A program made the translations under genes and the position numbers. This document shows positions 44,152 through 53,499 of a stretch of 64,000 nt of DNA, piece by piece; positions within the stretch are counted from its first letter, which is position 1; each line of letters begins with the position of its first letter. The stretch is taken from contig OY729418.1 of the NCBI GenBank assembly GCA_963422275.1, positions 1,302,001 to 1,366,000 of the forward strand. The letters are read 5' to 3'. Below the pieces are notes generated by a model. It made no database searches. It was not told the origin of the DNA and was given only the letters and a program-made list of their open reading frames with translations. Source of the DNA: G963422275 sp963422275 (lineage in GTDB: Bacteria > Pseudomonadota > Alphaproteobacteria > Rhodobacterales > Rhodobacteraceae).

Positions 44152-45186
44152 TTTCTGCAAGACTCCTCCAACTGAATCCTGCGCGAGGCCGTTTGAAAGG
44201 AAAAGTGCAGAATGCACCGCCTGTTGCGCGCCAAAAGGCGTCTGTCGACATCGCAATATCCATCTGGACTTTCCTTGCAACGGCAGGAACAGAGAATCAA
44301 TTGATGATCCTGCCAAAATCCGGGACGTCCCACAACCGAACACCTTGGAATGCAGGGCAATCGCTTTCCAACCTCCCGTTCGGCGGCAACGCACGCCGCG
44401 GCAGCGCGGACCATGCCGCGCAGGACGTCGTCGTCCCAGCCAGCTCATCATCGCAAGGCTCTCCGGGCCGCTGTCGGCTACCCTAGTTCAACGCTACATC
44501 GAGCACCCAGTGCAACGCGTTCTCTATCAATCAGCGCGAGTGCGCCGCGGTCGGGAAGCACGGCGGCTTTCCCGATTGCCTCCAGACCGGGCCAGCGGCA
44601 GGTTTCCTGCAATCAATCGATATCGGTGCAGGCTGTACCATCCGCGTCCCAATGCACCCGTGTCCCGCACAAGCCCTTGAAAGCGTTTCTGGATCTTCCA
44701 AGCAGGCTCGCATCGTCGCGAGGGTGCCCGAGCTGCCCTTCAGCAACAGAACGCAGCCGCCGCCGCGGCTTGTGTGCATCACCGAGGCGTTCGGCCCAGT
44801 CCGAGGCCAGCCGGGTCAACACCGACTGAAGGCCGCGCGCTGAACAGGCCGGAGAACGCGCCACGGATCGAGATCCCATGCCCGCCGCAGATGCCATCAG
44901 GGGCCTGTTTGGCGAGCGTCATCGTTTTCCGAGCTTGACGGACATGGGTGAACATTGTATTGGGCTTGAAGCTTGGTCGCGAACTCGGACAAAGCCGATT
45001 CTGGTAATCGTCGAAGCTTGCTGGCTATGCAGAGCAGTCATCACGCTCCGCATGAAGAAATGCCGGGCTCGTTGCAAGGGTGTGCACAGTCCCTGAATTC
45101 AGGTGCCTATGAGATTCCCTGCACAGAGGCAGAGTATTGCGTTCCAAGAACGAATTGTTGTCTGGCTGTTAGGAGGAACCGCCGGA
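44152..45186. other. Spacer of about 1 kb with an IS-like relic (direct repeat 1)
   Basis: Segments 44361-44450 and 44660-44780 align in the same orientation with 59645-59740 and 59785-59890 (shared GGACCATGCCG, CTTTGAAAGCGTT and GCATCGTCGC). Reverse-strand frames contain WDDDVLRGMVRAA, like WNDDALLGMVRAA in the second copy, in a protein family I do not recognise. No intact gene is present. The promoter of the amidohydrolase gene is probably in the last 150 bases. Confidence 0.4.
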
Positions 45187-46185
45187 ATGGCCTCGGATAG
45201 TGTCCAGCCGATCGATATCCATGCACACTTCTATCCCGAAACCTTTCTCAGATTGGTTGCGGCCGAAGGAAGCCCATATGGGATGCGCTGCGAGTGGGCA
45301 GAGGGCAGGTTGCCCACAATCGATGTGGGCGGCCTGAAGACGCCAATCGAGAAGCGGTACTTCGATATCCCGGCGCGTGTGGCCTCCATGGACGAGCAAG
45401 GTGTAGCCGTGCATGCCCTGTCGCTCACCCAGCCAATGGTCTACTGGGCACCGGGGGAACTGGCAAAGCGAATGTCGGAAGCATACAATGACGCTTGCAT
45501 CGAGGCACACCTTGCCTACCCGGACCGGTTTGCGGGCTTGGCGATGCTGCCGATGAATGAACCCGATTTAGCTTTGGAAGAACTGGAACGTATCTCCGAC
45601 AAGCCTGGAATTTGTGGCATCTACATGGGCACGCGAGTTGGCGAGTTGGAACTGTCGGATGAGAGCCTGATTCCAGTCTACGAAGCTATCGAAACAAAAG
45701 GTCTCGCAATTTTTCTTCACCCGATTAAAGTCGTGGATCCGCAGCGGCTCAGGAAATTCTACCTTACAAACCTCATCGGCAACCCGACCGAGTCGACCAT
45801 AGCGGCATCGCATCTGATATTCGGCGGGATTCTGGACCAATTCCCCAAACTGACATTCTGCCTTCCTCACGCCGGTGGGTCGCTTCCCTACCTGATTGGG
45901 CGCATCAGGCACGGCTGGGGCGTTCGTCCCGAATGCCGGCATCTGACAAATTCGCCGGAAATGTACCTTCGCCGATTCTATTACGACACCATCACTCATT
46001 CGCACGAGGCTCTCGATTTTCTGATCTCGCTTGTCGGTGCCGACAGGGTGCTTCTTGGTAGCGACTTCTGCTTCGACATGTCATACGAGCAGCCGGTTGA
46101 ATTCGTGATGGAACATGCAGGCCTGAACCAGGCCGACCAATCGTTGATCCTCGCCGGAAATGCGCGCAGATTGCTCGCGGTCTGA
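45187..46185 (+). CDS. ACMSD-like amidohydrolase
   Basis: About 332 residues from the ATG at 45187, which has AGGAGG 10 bases upstream. The metal-binding start is IDIHAHFYPETFL. IARVASMDEQGVAVHALSLT follows, as does FLHPIKVV and the CLPHAGGSLPYLIGRIRHGW segment, with RVLLGSDFCFDM holding the late metal-ligand Asp. This is the amidohydrolase_2 family of aminocarboxymuconate-semialdehyde decarboxylase (ACMSD) and related decarboxylases or hydrolases. With the nearby RidA genes it suggests handling of an aminomuconate-like intermediate, but the substrate is inference. Confidence 0.88.
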   Translation: MASDSVQPIDIHAHFYPETFLRLVAAEGSPYGMRCEWAEGRLPTIDVGGLKTPIEKRYFDIPARVASMDEQGVAVHALSLTQPMVYWAPGELAKRMSEAYNDACIEAHLAYPDRFAGLAMLPMNEPDLALEELERISDKPGICGIYMGTRVGELELSDESLIPVYEAIETKGLAIFLHPIKVVDPQRLRKFYLTNLIGNPTESTIAASHLIFGGILDQFPKLTFCLPHAGGSLPYLIGRIRHGWGVRPECRHLTNSPEMYLRRFYYDTITHSHEALDFLISLVGADRVLLGSDFCFDMSYEQPVEFVMEHAGLNQADQSLILAGNARRLLAV

Positions 46186-46275
46186 CGTCGGACAGGGCGG
46201 GTTAGCCTCGCCGTCAGCCCAAGGATTGACGCAAGCTTGGCTAACTTTGCCAGGAAACTCTAGGAGAACGACCAC

Positions 46276-47661
46276 ATGCCGCGACATGCTGTGACTGTTG
46301 AAGGATCGCCCTCCGCTTGGCCCGGCTATCCGGCGGCTGTTCGGGGCGGCGGATTTGTCTTTGCGTCTGGCGTTCGGGGTGGGCAGTCCAATGGCGCTCA
46401 AGCATCTTATGCGGATGTTCCATCTGATTTCCGCAAGCCTTCGCAAGGATACACGCTGGTTGATTCACTGGAGGGCGAAGCGACTTTCGATGCCTGGAAC
46501 GCACATCGCAACATGGAGAGGATACTGACCGCTGCCGGAACGCGTGGCGATCAGATTCTGCGCCAGCGCATGTGGCAGCGCGACAAGCGGCTTTTCCCTG
46601 TACTCGAACGTGTCCGCAAGGGCTGGCAACCAGAGGCCGCCCCGAGCAGTGGGCTGGGAGTTTCGTCGGTTGGCGGGCATCATGGAAATTGGTTTGGAAT
46701 TGAGTGTATTGCCGCCGACATCGAGGATCCGGAATGCCTCGGCGAGCGCATAGTCATGACTCCTGCGGAAGACACGGCCAATCCATCCGCCTCGATCTAC
46801 TCTCAGATGGTAGCCAGCGGACCTCTGGTGTTCTTGGCTGGCCACATACCGATCAGGACCGCTCAGCCCGGCAAGCCCGTGGTTGCAAGCTTTGACGATG
46901 TGCCGTCGGAGGGACGATTCCTCGCCACGGGACGCAGCCATCCAGATGCGCGTGACGGCCCAATCGCGGCACAGACATGGTTCGTCTACAATGAAATTCG
47001 GTGTGCGCTGGAAAGCCATCAAATGGCTATGTCGGACATTGTACATGTTCGCGCATATCTCGCCGATTCGCGTGACTTTGCAACATTCCACAGGGTTCAC
47101 AAGCACTTCTTCGATGGTGTCGCACCCGCATTGAGCATCGTCGGCTTCGCCGAGGTTGGGCACAAGGGCTGCAGGATCGAAATCGAGCCTACGGCGCTTC
47201 AGCCGGGTGCATTGCCAAGAGCAGGCGTGGAATGGCCTTGTCCGCCCCCCTTTGCCGGTCCCGCAGCTGTGAAGACCGGCCCGCTGATGTTGCTGGCCGG
47301 GATTCTGGGTCTCGGACCGAACGGGCAAATCGCCATGGACTGGAGTGCCATAGACAACGACGCAGCTGACTTCGTCAGATCGCTCGAATCGTCGACCAGT
47401 GTTCCTTGGGTGCCAGCGCAAGTCTGGTGGGCCTGGCGCCGCATTGAAGAGATTTGCAGGTCGGCAGGGATTGGGCTTGATGCAATCGCCAAGACGGTTG
47501 TCTACCTTCGCGAGGAGACAGACTTGATTGCCTACGATGCAATCAGGTCCTTGTTTGTTTCTGACGCACTTCCCGCATTCGACTGCGTTTTGGTGCCGAA
47601 TCCAGGCCCGGTCGAAGCTGCAGCGGTCCAAATCGACGTCACGGCCTTGATCGATCGGTAG
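46276..47661 (+). CDS. Three-domain RidA/YjgF-like protein
   Basis: 461 residues with three RidA-like units at about 8-150, 165-310 and 320-460. Repeats of the fold's marks are FVFASGVRGGQSNG, LVFLAGHIPIRTAQPG and LMLLAGILGLGPNG, and HVRAYLADSRDF and KTVVYLREETDL. The Arg that E. coli RidA uses for imine hydrolysis is absent in all three units (PSSGLGV, PALSIVGF, PAFDCVLV), so it is not an ordinary 2-iminobutanoate deaminase. It may be a trimer-like monomer binding a pathway intermediate. It starts after CTAGGAGAACGACCAC. It lies between the amidohydrolase and the Tct transporter on the same strand. Confidence 0.8.
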   Translation: MPRHAVTVEGSPSAWPGYPAAVRGGGFVFASGVRGGQSNGAQASYADVPSDFRKPSQGYTLVDSLEGEATFDAWNAHRNMERILTAAGTRGDQILRQRMWQRDKRLFPVLERVRKGWQPEAAPSSGLGVSSVGGHHGNWFGIECIAADIEDPECLGERIVMTPAEDTANPSASIYSQMVASGPLVFLAGHIPIRTAQPGKPVVASFDDVPSEGRFLATGRSHPDARDGPIAAQTWFVYNEIRCALESHQMAMSDIVHVRAYLADSRDFATFHRVHKHFFDGVAPALSIVGFAEVGHKGCRIEIEPTALQPGALPRAGVEWPCPPPFAGPAAVKTGPLMLLAGILGLGPNGQIAMDWSAIDNDAADFVRSLESSTSVPWVPAQVWWAWRRIEEICRSAGIGLDAIAKTVVYLREETDLIAYDAIRSLFVSDALPAFDCVLVPNPGPVEAAAVQIDVTALIDR

Positions 47662-47739
47662 ATGATGTTATTGGTCTTCACACTCAGAATTTCCCGATGG
47701 AAAAAGATGAGTGCATGTTTCTGGGAAAGGGAGGATAAA

Positions 47740-48714
47740 ATGAAACGGTTTTCATTGCTTTTCGGGCTTGCAGTTGCGGTGGGCCCGTTTACCGGCCATC
47801 TGGCAGCAAACGCGCAGGACATGTATCCGGACCGGCCAATCAGTGTTGCAGCCTGCTACCCTGCAGGTGGGGGCGTGGACCGGAACTTGCGGATGGTAGA
47901 ACGCGTTGCCGCCAAGTATCTCGGCCAGTCATTGCTTCCGCAGTACAGGACCGGCGGATCTGGAACCGTCGCGATGCAGTACATAAAGGATGCAGAGCCA
48001 GATGGGTACGAACTGGCGATCTGCGACAATGGCGGTGCAATCATCGCGCCAATCGCGCAAGGCCTGGATCTTGATGCCAGCGATTTCACCCCGATAGCGC
48101 AAGTGTCGTTTGTCCCGTGGATCATGACCGCTCGGGCCACTTCGCCGCATGACAGCGTTGAGGCCTTCATCGAAGCCGCAAAGACCGCAGACGCTCCAAT
48201 CGCGATCGAGATCTCCGACATTGCCACATCCGACCACTATGGCTGGCTGCTGCTCATCAAGCAGGCTGGTCTCTCGCCCGAGATGTTCAAGTGGAACCCA
48301 CATGGCGGCGGAGGACCCAAAATGCGAGCGATCATTGCCGGTGATGGGGCGCTCCTGTTCGACGACGCCGGCGAGATTGAAGGTTATGTGAAGGACGGCA
48401 TGTTGCGACCCCTCGCCGTGGCATCATCATCGCGACTGCCTCAGTTTCCAGATGTCCCGACCATGCAGGAGCTTGGCTACGACGTGATAGCCGGGTCGTC
48501 TGTTGCGATCTACGCACCACCGGGACTGCCGGCCAACAAAGTGGAAAGACTTCAGGAGGCGATGCGACAGATCAAGCAAGACCCAGCTCTGCTCAAGGCA
48601 TTTGAGCTGACGTTGCAGGATCCGAACACCTTCATCATCGACGAATTCGAGGCGGAATGGCGCAAGGACTGGGAAAACGCAGCCGAATTGCTGAGAGCCG
48701 CTCTCGGCGGTTGA
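47740..48714 (+). CDS. tctC: Tripartite tricarboxylate transporter substrate-binding protein (TctC/Bug)
   Basis: About 324 residues from ATG 47740 with GGGAGG upstream. A signal peptide MKRFSLLFGLAVAVGPFTGH ends near ANA-QD. YPDRPISVAACYPAGGGVDR, PQYRTGGSGTVAMQYI and ICDNGGAIIAP are Bug-family marks. It binds a carboxylate in the periplasm and presents it to the TctAB membrane subunits encoded next. The ligand is unknown. Confidence 0.9.
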   Translation: MKRFSLLFGLAVAVGPFTGHLAANAQDMYPDRPISVAACYPAGGGVDRNLRMVERVAAKYLGQSLLPQYRTGGSGTVAMQYIKDAEPDGYELAICDNGGAIIAPIAQGLDLDASDFTPIAQVSFVPWIMTARATSPHDSVEAFIEAAKTADAPIAIEISDIATSDHYGWLLLIKQAGLSPEMFKWNPHGGGGPKMRAIIAGDGALLFDDAGEIEGYVKDGMLRPLAVASSSRLPQFPDVPTMQELGYDVIAGSSVAIYAPPGLPANKVERLQEAMRQIKQDPALLKAFELTLQDPNTFIIDEFEAEWRKDWENAAELLRAALGG

Positions 48715-49218
48715 ATGCTGCATCAAGGCTCTGGAAGAGTCTTGAAATGGATTCTTGAGGGCGCGCTTGCCGCGATCGTGTTCGCGACAGGCGTGCTTCT
48801 CTTCCTGAAAGCGCCCGACCTCGTCCGCGGCTGGGCGTTCACAATTCCCGGCACAACCGACGTGGCGCTGGAACCGGCTTTCTTTCCACGCATGGCTTCG
48901 CTGCTGCTCGCCGCATCGGCCCTGCTTGTGATGGCCACGATTCCCCTGCGATCTGATATCCTGCCCGCGGTTGAAACAAGCGCCGTGGCCTACGTCCGCG
49001 TGGGCACGGGCCTTGGCGGCATTATGGCGTATCTGATCGCCGTGGTAACCCTCGGCTTCGTCGTTTCAACAGTTGTCTTTATCTCGATCGCCAGCGTTGT
49101 CGGCGGCTATCGCAACTTGCTGATCATCGTGCCGGTCGCAATTTCTGTCGCAGTCGCTCTGCGGCTGATATTCCGGTTCGGGCTTCACGTCGGTTTGCCC
49201 GAAGGGCTTCTCCTGTAG
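48715..49218 (+). CDS. tctB: Tripartite tricarboxylate transporter small membrane subunit (TctB)
   Basis: 167 residues with four hydrophobic helices (WILEGALAAIVFATGVLLF, RMASLLLAASALLVMATI, AYLIAVVTLGFVVSTVVFI and LLIIVPVAISVAVALRLI). It is the small integral subunit of TctABC-type secondary carriers. The start immediately follows the TctC stop and the large subunit follows 17 bases later. Confidence 0.88.
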   Translation: MLHQGSGRVLKWILEGALAAIVFATGVLLFLKAPDLVRGWAFTIPGTTDVALEPAFFPRMASLLLAASALLVMATIPLRSDILPAVETSAVAYVRVGTGLGGIMAYLIAVVTLGFVVSTVVFISIASVVGGYRNLLIIVPVAISVAVALRLIFRFGLHVGLPEGLLL

Positions 49219-49235
49219 TCCGGCGGAATTTGAAG

Positions 49236-50762
49236 ATGTTCGAAGATTTGCTGGCCGCTGCAACTATCGTTTTCAACTGGCAGACGATAATGGCGATTTC
49301 GATCGGCACGATTGCCGGTCTGATGATTGGCGCGATACCGGGACTCAGCGCCACGATGGGCATGGCGCTGCTGTCGCCTTTCACATTCTTTGTAAGCCCG
49401 CTCGTCGGAATTCCTTTCCTGATCGGCCTGTTCAAGGGGGGGACGTTTGGCGGCTCTGTCTCGGCCATCCTGATCGGCACTCCCGGCACGGCCGCCAACG
49501 CGGCCACGCTCCTCGATGGTTACGAAATGCGCAAGCAGGGACGCGCCGGCGTCGCGATGATGGGCGCATTGAACGCTTCGCTGATTGGAGATGCCTTCGG
49601 GACAGTTGCTCTGATTTTCGGAGCGCCAGCGCTCGCGCTCATCGCCATCCAGTTTGGTCCGCACGAATTCTTCGCATTGGTGCTCTTTTCGCTCACGATG
49701 ATCTGTTACGTTTCGGGCAGGTCGCTTGCGAAGGGTGTTATGGCCGCTTCGATTGGCATTCTCTTTGCACTGATCGGAACCGACCCGATCGGCGGAACAC
49801 CAAGGCTCACGTTCGGACTTCCGGAACTGCAGGGCGGGTTGAACGTGATTGCTCTGGTAACGGGGCTCTTTGGCATAACCGAGGTGCTTATTCAAATGGA
49901 GTCGTTCGGGCGGGGCAAGAAGGCCATGAAAGATTCCGTGGCTGTCCATGTTGCGGGCACCGGAATGCAGCTCGGCGCTGTCGTCACCCACCTCTGGACG
50001 ATCGTGCGTTCTTCGTTGGTCGGAACATTCATCGGTGCGTTGCCCGGCATTGGCTCGGAAACCTCGCCATGGGTCGCGTACGGCCTGGCCAAGCGCGCCT
50101 CAAAAACTCCGGAGAAATTCGGCAAGGGTGCGTTCGAGGGCGTTGTCGCGCCAGAAGCCGCAAATAACGCGGTTTGCGCGGCGGCGATGATCCCGATGCT
50201 CGTGTTTGGCATTCCCGGCGACATTGTCACGGCGATCTTGATGAGCGCGCTGATCGCCCAGGGGTTGCAACCCGGGCCGTTCCTGATTTCCGAGCACCGT
50301 GATGTTATCTTCGGTCTTTTCATGTCGGTGCTGTTCGCCACGGTTGCGTTGTATGTTTTTGGCCGCCTGACGATGCGATGGTGGATCCGGATCCTGACGA
50401 TCCCACGCCCGCTTCTTTATGCGATCGTCGTCGCCTTCTGCGTGGTCGGCACGTACTCGGTGAAATCGAGCAGTTTCGACCTTGCCGTCATGTTTGCATT
50501 CGGAATCATCGGTTACGTGATGCGCAAGCTGGATATAGCGATTGCACCCATGCTGCTGTCTTTTGTCCTCGCAAAGATTCTGGAGGAATCGCTTCGCAGG
50601 GGACTTGTTCAGTCGGACGGGAATTTACATGCCTTTTTTGAACGGCCAATCACGGCGGTGATTTTGATCTTGACTGTGCTTATGCTCGTCACGTTTGCGA
50701 TTCTCGAGTGGCGCCGCCGCAAGCTCGGCAGAACGCAAGACAGTTCCACTGCGGCTCGTTGA
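49236..50762 (+). CDS. tctA: Tripartite tricarboxylate transporter large membrane subunit (TctA)
   Basis: 508 residues from ATG 49236, about 12 membrane helices. TctA marks: GLMIGAIPGLSATMGMALL, GLFKGGTFGGSVSAILIGTP and GTAANAATLLDGYEMRKQGR. GVVAPEAANNAVCAAAMIPM is the second conserved cytoplasmic loop. It forms the Na+ or H+ coupled carrier with TctB for an organic acid. Confidence 0.95.
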   Translation: MFEDLLAAATIVFNWQTIMAISIGTIAGLMIGAIPGLSATMGMALLSPFTFFVSPLVGIPFLIGLFKGGTFGGSVSAILIGTPGTAANAATLLDGYEMRKQGRAGVAMMGALNASLIGDAFGTVALIFGAPALALIAIQFGPHEFFALVLFSLTMICYVSGRSLAKGVMAASIGILFALIGTDPIGGTPRLTFGLPELQGGLNVIALVTGLFGITEVLIQMESFGRGKKAMKDSVAVHVAGTGMQLGAVVTHLWTIVRSSLVGTFIGALPGIGSETSPWVAYGLAKRASKTPEKFGKGAFEGVVAPEAANNAVCAAAMIPMLVFGIPGDIVTAILMSALIAQGLQPGPFLISEHRDVIFGLFMSVLFATVALYVFGRLTMRWWIRILTIPRPLLYAIVVAFCVVGTYSVKSSSFDLAVMFAFGIIGYVMRKLDIAIAPMLLSFVLAKILEESLRRGLVQSDGNLHAFFERPITAVILILTVLMLVTFAILEWRRRKLGRTQDSSTAAR

Positions 50763-50915
50763 GGATTGATCGGCATGCCCTGCGAGGCGAAAAGCAGCTG
50801 TCCGAATTGCATTGGTTTCACGCACTCAAGCCTGACACTTGCTGATTGTTGCGATATGCTCGAACAGCGAGAAATCTACATATACAGACAAAAGCGTCTG
50901 GAATTTGAGGACCTA

Positions 50916-51404
50916 ATGGACGATATAGGAAACGAAGGTAGAACCAAAGCAATTCCAGCGATTGATCATGTTGCCATCGCCGTGCCGGATATCGAGAAAG
51001 CAGCCTCGCTGTATCGGAATCGATTCAAGGCGTTGGTCGACGAGCCAGTCATCGTTCCCGAACAAGCTATCCGGATTGCTTACGTGCACTTTGCAAACGC
51101 CACGATAGAGCTGATGCAGCCACTGAGCGAAAACTCGCCGGTGGGAAAGTTCCTTGCCCGAAACCCGGACGGCGGACTGCATCACATTTGCCTCACGACC
51201 AAGGACGCGGCAGCCGCACACGCTGACGCCGCGGCCCATGGCCTGCGTCCACTGCAGCCGCCTGCGGCTGGACATCATGGATCGCCGCTGTTTTTTCTTC
51301 ATCCCAAGGCAACATTCGGTACACTTATCGAAATCGAGGAAGCCGCCACAGTGCGCAAACCGATTAACGTTCGTAACGGAGGCAAACATGAATCAGAGCC
51401 GTGA
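50916..51404 (+). CDS. VOC-family epimerase/isomerase, methylmalonyl-CoA epimerase-like
   Basis: 162 residues from ATG 50916 with GAGG upstream; the frame is open back to 50766. AIDHVAIAVPDIEKAASLY has the first metal His; the ATIELMQPLSENSPVGKFL segment has a Glu; GGLHHICLTTKD has another His; and a C-terminal IEIEE. These are the H/E/H/E marks of methylmalonyl-CoA epimerase. The GHHGSPLFFLHPKATFGTLI segment is also typical. It overlaps the hydratase gene by 17 bases. With CoA enzymes around, it may act on a CoA thioester other than methylmalonyl-CoA. Confidence 0.85.
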   Translation: MDDIGNEGRTKAIPAIDHVAIAVPDIEKAASLYRNRFKALVDEPVIVPEQAIRIAYVHFANATIELMQPLSENSPVGKFLARNPDGGLHHICLTTKDAAAAHADAAAHGLRPLQPPAAGHHGSPLFFLHPKATFGTLIEIEEAATVRKPINVRNGGKHESEP

Positions 51405-52278
51405 ATCGAATTATCGCGAGATCCTGTTTGAGGTGCGTGATCAGGTAGCATGGGTCACCATTGATCGACCGGAGGTGCGCAACGCGTTTCGCGAACAGAC
51501 TCTCGACGAGTTGATTGACGCGCTTCACTCCACTCGCGACGATCCCTCGATCACCTGCGCCGTGGTAACCGGCAGCGGGGAGGAAGCATTCTCCGCCGGT
51601 GGTGACTTCCACGCGATGATGCGGTTGAACTGGGTCAACGCCGCCCACTGGAACGATCGCATGCTTGGATTGGCAATGACAATCCGCGGACTGCCGATAC
51701 CCGTTGTCGCGATGGTCAATGGCTGGTGCATGGGCGGTGGGCACGAACTGGCCCTGTGGTGCGATCTGGTGATCGCGTCAGACAATGCCGTCTTCGGCCA
51801 GACCGGCGCACGTGTCGGGGCCTGTCCGACAGTCGGTGCAACACAGTATCTTCCAAGGCTGGTCGGCGAACGCCTGGCCCGGGAAATGATCTTTTTGTGC
51901 CGTACCCTTACCGCTGAAGAAGCCGTGCGCGTCGGCCTCATCAATCGCGTCGTCCCGAAGGCGGAGTTGCGGCAGGCAACTGAAGAATGGTGCGCGAAAT
52001 TCAAGTCTCTGAGCTCGCAGACGCTGCGCCAGACGAAGAAATCGCTCAACCATGAGTCCGACGAGCTTTATGCGTCTTGGCAACAGGGGATGGAGCTTCT
52101 TGCCCATGTCTGGGGGTCCGAAGAAGCCATGGAAGGCATGAACGCATTCCTCGATCGCCGCAAGCCGGATTTTCAGAAGTTTCGGGAACGCAATCGCGAT
52201 ACGGTTCGTACATATCTCGATGGCCTTGCCAACGACGAGAACAGGGCGCCGTCAAAGGGTTCTGCCGGTGACATCTGA
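51388..52278 (+). CDS. Enoyl-CoA hydratase/isomerase family protein (BadI/MenB-like)
   Basis: 296 residues. The oxyanion-hole regions are FSAGGDFHAMMRL (about residue 70) and WCMGGGHELALWCDLVIA (about 113). GQTGARVGACPTVGATQYLP and VGERLAREMIFLCRTLTAEE resemble 2-ketocyclohexanecarboxyl-CoA hydrolase (BadI) and naphthoyl-CoA synthase (MenB) more than plain crotonases. A ring-opening or ring-closing CoA reaction is therefore possible. GGAGG precedes the start. It overlaps the CoA-transferase start by about 11 bases. Confidence 0.85.
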   Translation: MNQSRESNYREILFEVRDQVAWVTIDRPEVRNAFREQTLDELIDALHSTRDDPSITCAVVTGSGEEAFSAGGDFHAMMRLNWVNAAHWNDRMLGLAMTIRGLPIPVVAMVNGWCMGGGHELALWCDLVIASDNAVFGQTGARVGACPTVGATQYLPRLVGERLAREMIFLCRTLTAEEAVRVGLINRVVPKAELRQATEEWCAKFKSLSSQTLRQTKKSLNHESDELYASWQQGMELLAHVWGSEEAMEGMNAFLDRRKPDFQKFRERNRDTVRTYLDGLANDENRAPSKGSAGDI

Positions 52279-53476
52279 CACCGCCCGCCCGGGGCCGCTC
52301 GCTGGCATCCGAGTCATCGATCTCAGCCGCATTCTGGCCGGTCCCCTGTGCACCATGAACTTGGGCGACATGGGCGCAGAGGTGATCAAGATCGAGCAGC
52401 CCGGAAAAGGCGACGACACGCGTGGGTGGGGACCGCCCTTTGTTGGCACCGAGTCTGCATATTTCCTCGGGGTCAATCGCAACAAGCGGGGAATCACGCT
52501 CAATCTAAAGGACCCCCGCGGTCAGGAATTGTTGAAGTCTCTGCTGCGCTCCGCCGATGTCGTTGTGGAGAACTTCAAGTCGGGCACGCTGGAGAAATGG
52601 GGAATCACAAAGGCATGGCGTGAACGGGACGCACCCCGCTTGGTGCACTGCGAGATTTCGGGCTATGGCGGCACGGGCCCGCGCGCCGGCAAGCCGGGAT
52701 ATGACTTCCTGATGCAGGCCGAGAGCGGACTGATGAGCATCACAGGCGACGAGCAAGGCGAGCCCATTAAACTTGGCGTCGCCATCGTCGACGTGTGCAC
52801 CGGGATGTACGCGGCAATGTGCGTTCTTGCTGCGCTTAACGCGCGCGCACGGACCGGAAAGGGGCAAAAGATAGAGGCGGCACTCTATTCTACGGGCCTC
52901 TCGATGCTCGTGAACGTCGCCTCTAACTATTTGGCCAGCGGCAACATTCCACAGCGCTTCGGCAACGGCCATCCCAATATCGTGCCCTATCGAGCTTTCG
53001 CTTGCACAGACGGAAGCCTGGCACTTGCAGTCGGCAATGACGCTCAGTTCGCGCGCTTGGCTGAATGTCTAGGGCATCCGGAATGGGCTGTTGACGAGCG
53101 ATTCCACCGCAACGAAGATCGCGTTCGCAACCGTGAAGCCGTTGACGCGATGGTTGCCGAGGCGCTTCGAACGGATAGCATCTCCGAGTGGCTCGAGCGG
53201 CTGCAGGACCGCAACATTCCCTGCAGTCCGATAAACGGAGTGCATGCCGCAATCGAAGATCCCCAGACCCGCGCATGCAATATGGTCACCACACTCGATC
53301 ATGCAACCGTTGGCTCGATTCAAACGCTCGGCATCCCGTACACGTTTTCCGATACGCCAGCCTCGATCAACTTGGCGCCTCCCCCTCTCGGTGCTGACAC
53401 CGATGCCGTTCTTTCAGAAGTTCTTGGTTTGGAGGCCTGGACAATCGAGGAGTATCGTCGAGAAGGCGTCGTGTAA
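52268..53476 (+). CDS. CaiB/BaiF (class III) CoA-transferase
   Basis: About 402 residues from GTG 52268. IRVIDLSRILAGPLCTMNLG, GAEVIKIEQPGKGDDTRGWG, FLGVNRNKRGITLNLKDPRG, VVENFKSGTLEKWGI and SGYGGTGPRAGKPGYDFL are the family's sequence, with the catalytic Asp in GYDFLMQAESG. It transfers CoA between organic acids. The GTG start lies inside the preceding gene. This is a second, mechanistically different CoA-transferase beside GctAB. Confidence 0.92.
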   Translation: MTSDTARPGPLAGIRVIDLSRILAGPLCTMNLGDMGAEVIKIEQPGKGDDTRGWGPPFVGTESAYFLGVNRNKRGITLNLKDPRGQELLKSLLRSADVVVENFKSGTLEKWGITKAWRERDAPRLVHCEISGYGGTGPRAGKPGYDFLMQAESGLMSITGDEQGEPIKLGVAIVDVCTGMYAAMCVLAALNARARTGKGQKIEAALYSTGLSMLVNVASNYLASGNIPQRFGNGHPNIVPYRAFACTDGSLALAVGNDAQFARLAECLGHPEWAVDERFHRNEDRVRNREAVDAMVAEALRTDSISEWLERLQDRNIPCSPINGVHAAIEDPQTRACNMVTTLDHATVGSIQTLGIPYTFSDTPASINLAPPPLGADTDAVLSEVLGLEAWTIEEYRREGVV

Positions 53477-53499
53477 GCTAGCGTCGGGGTTTTCTGGCC

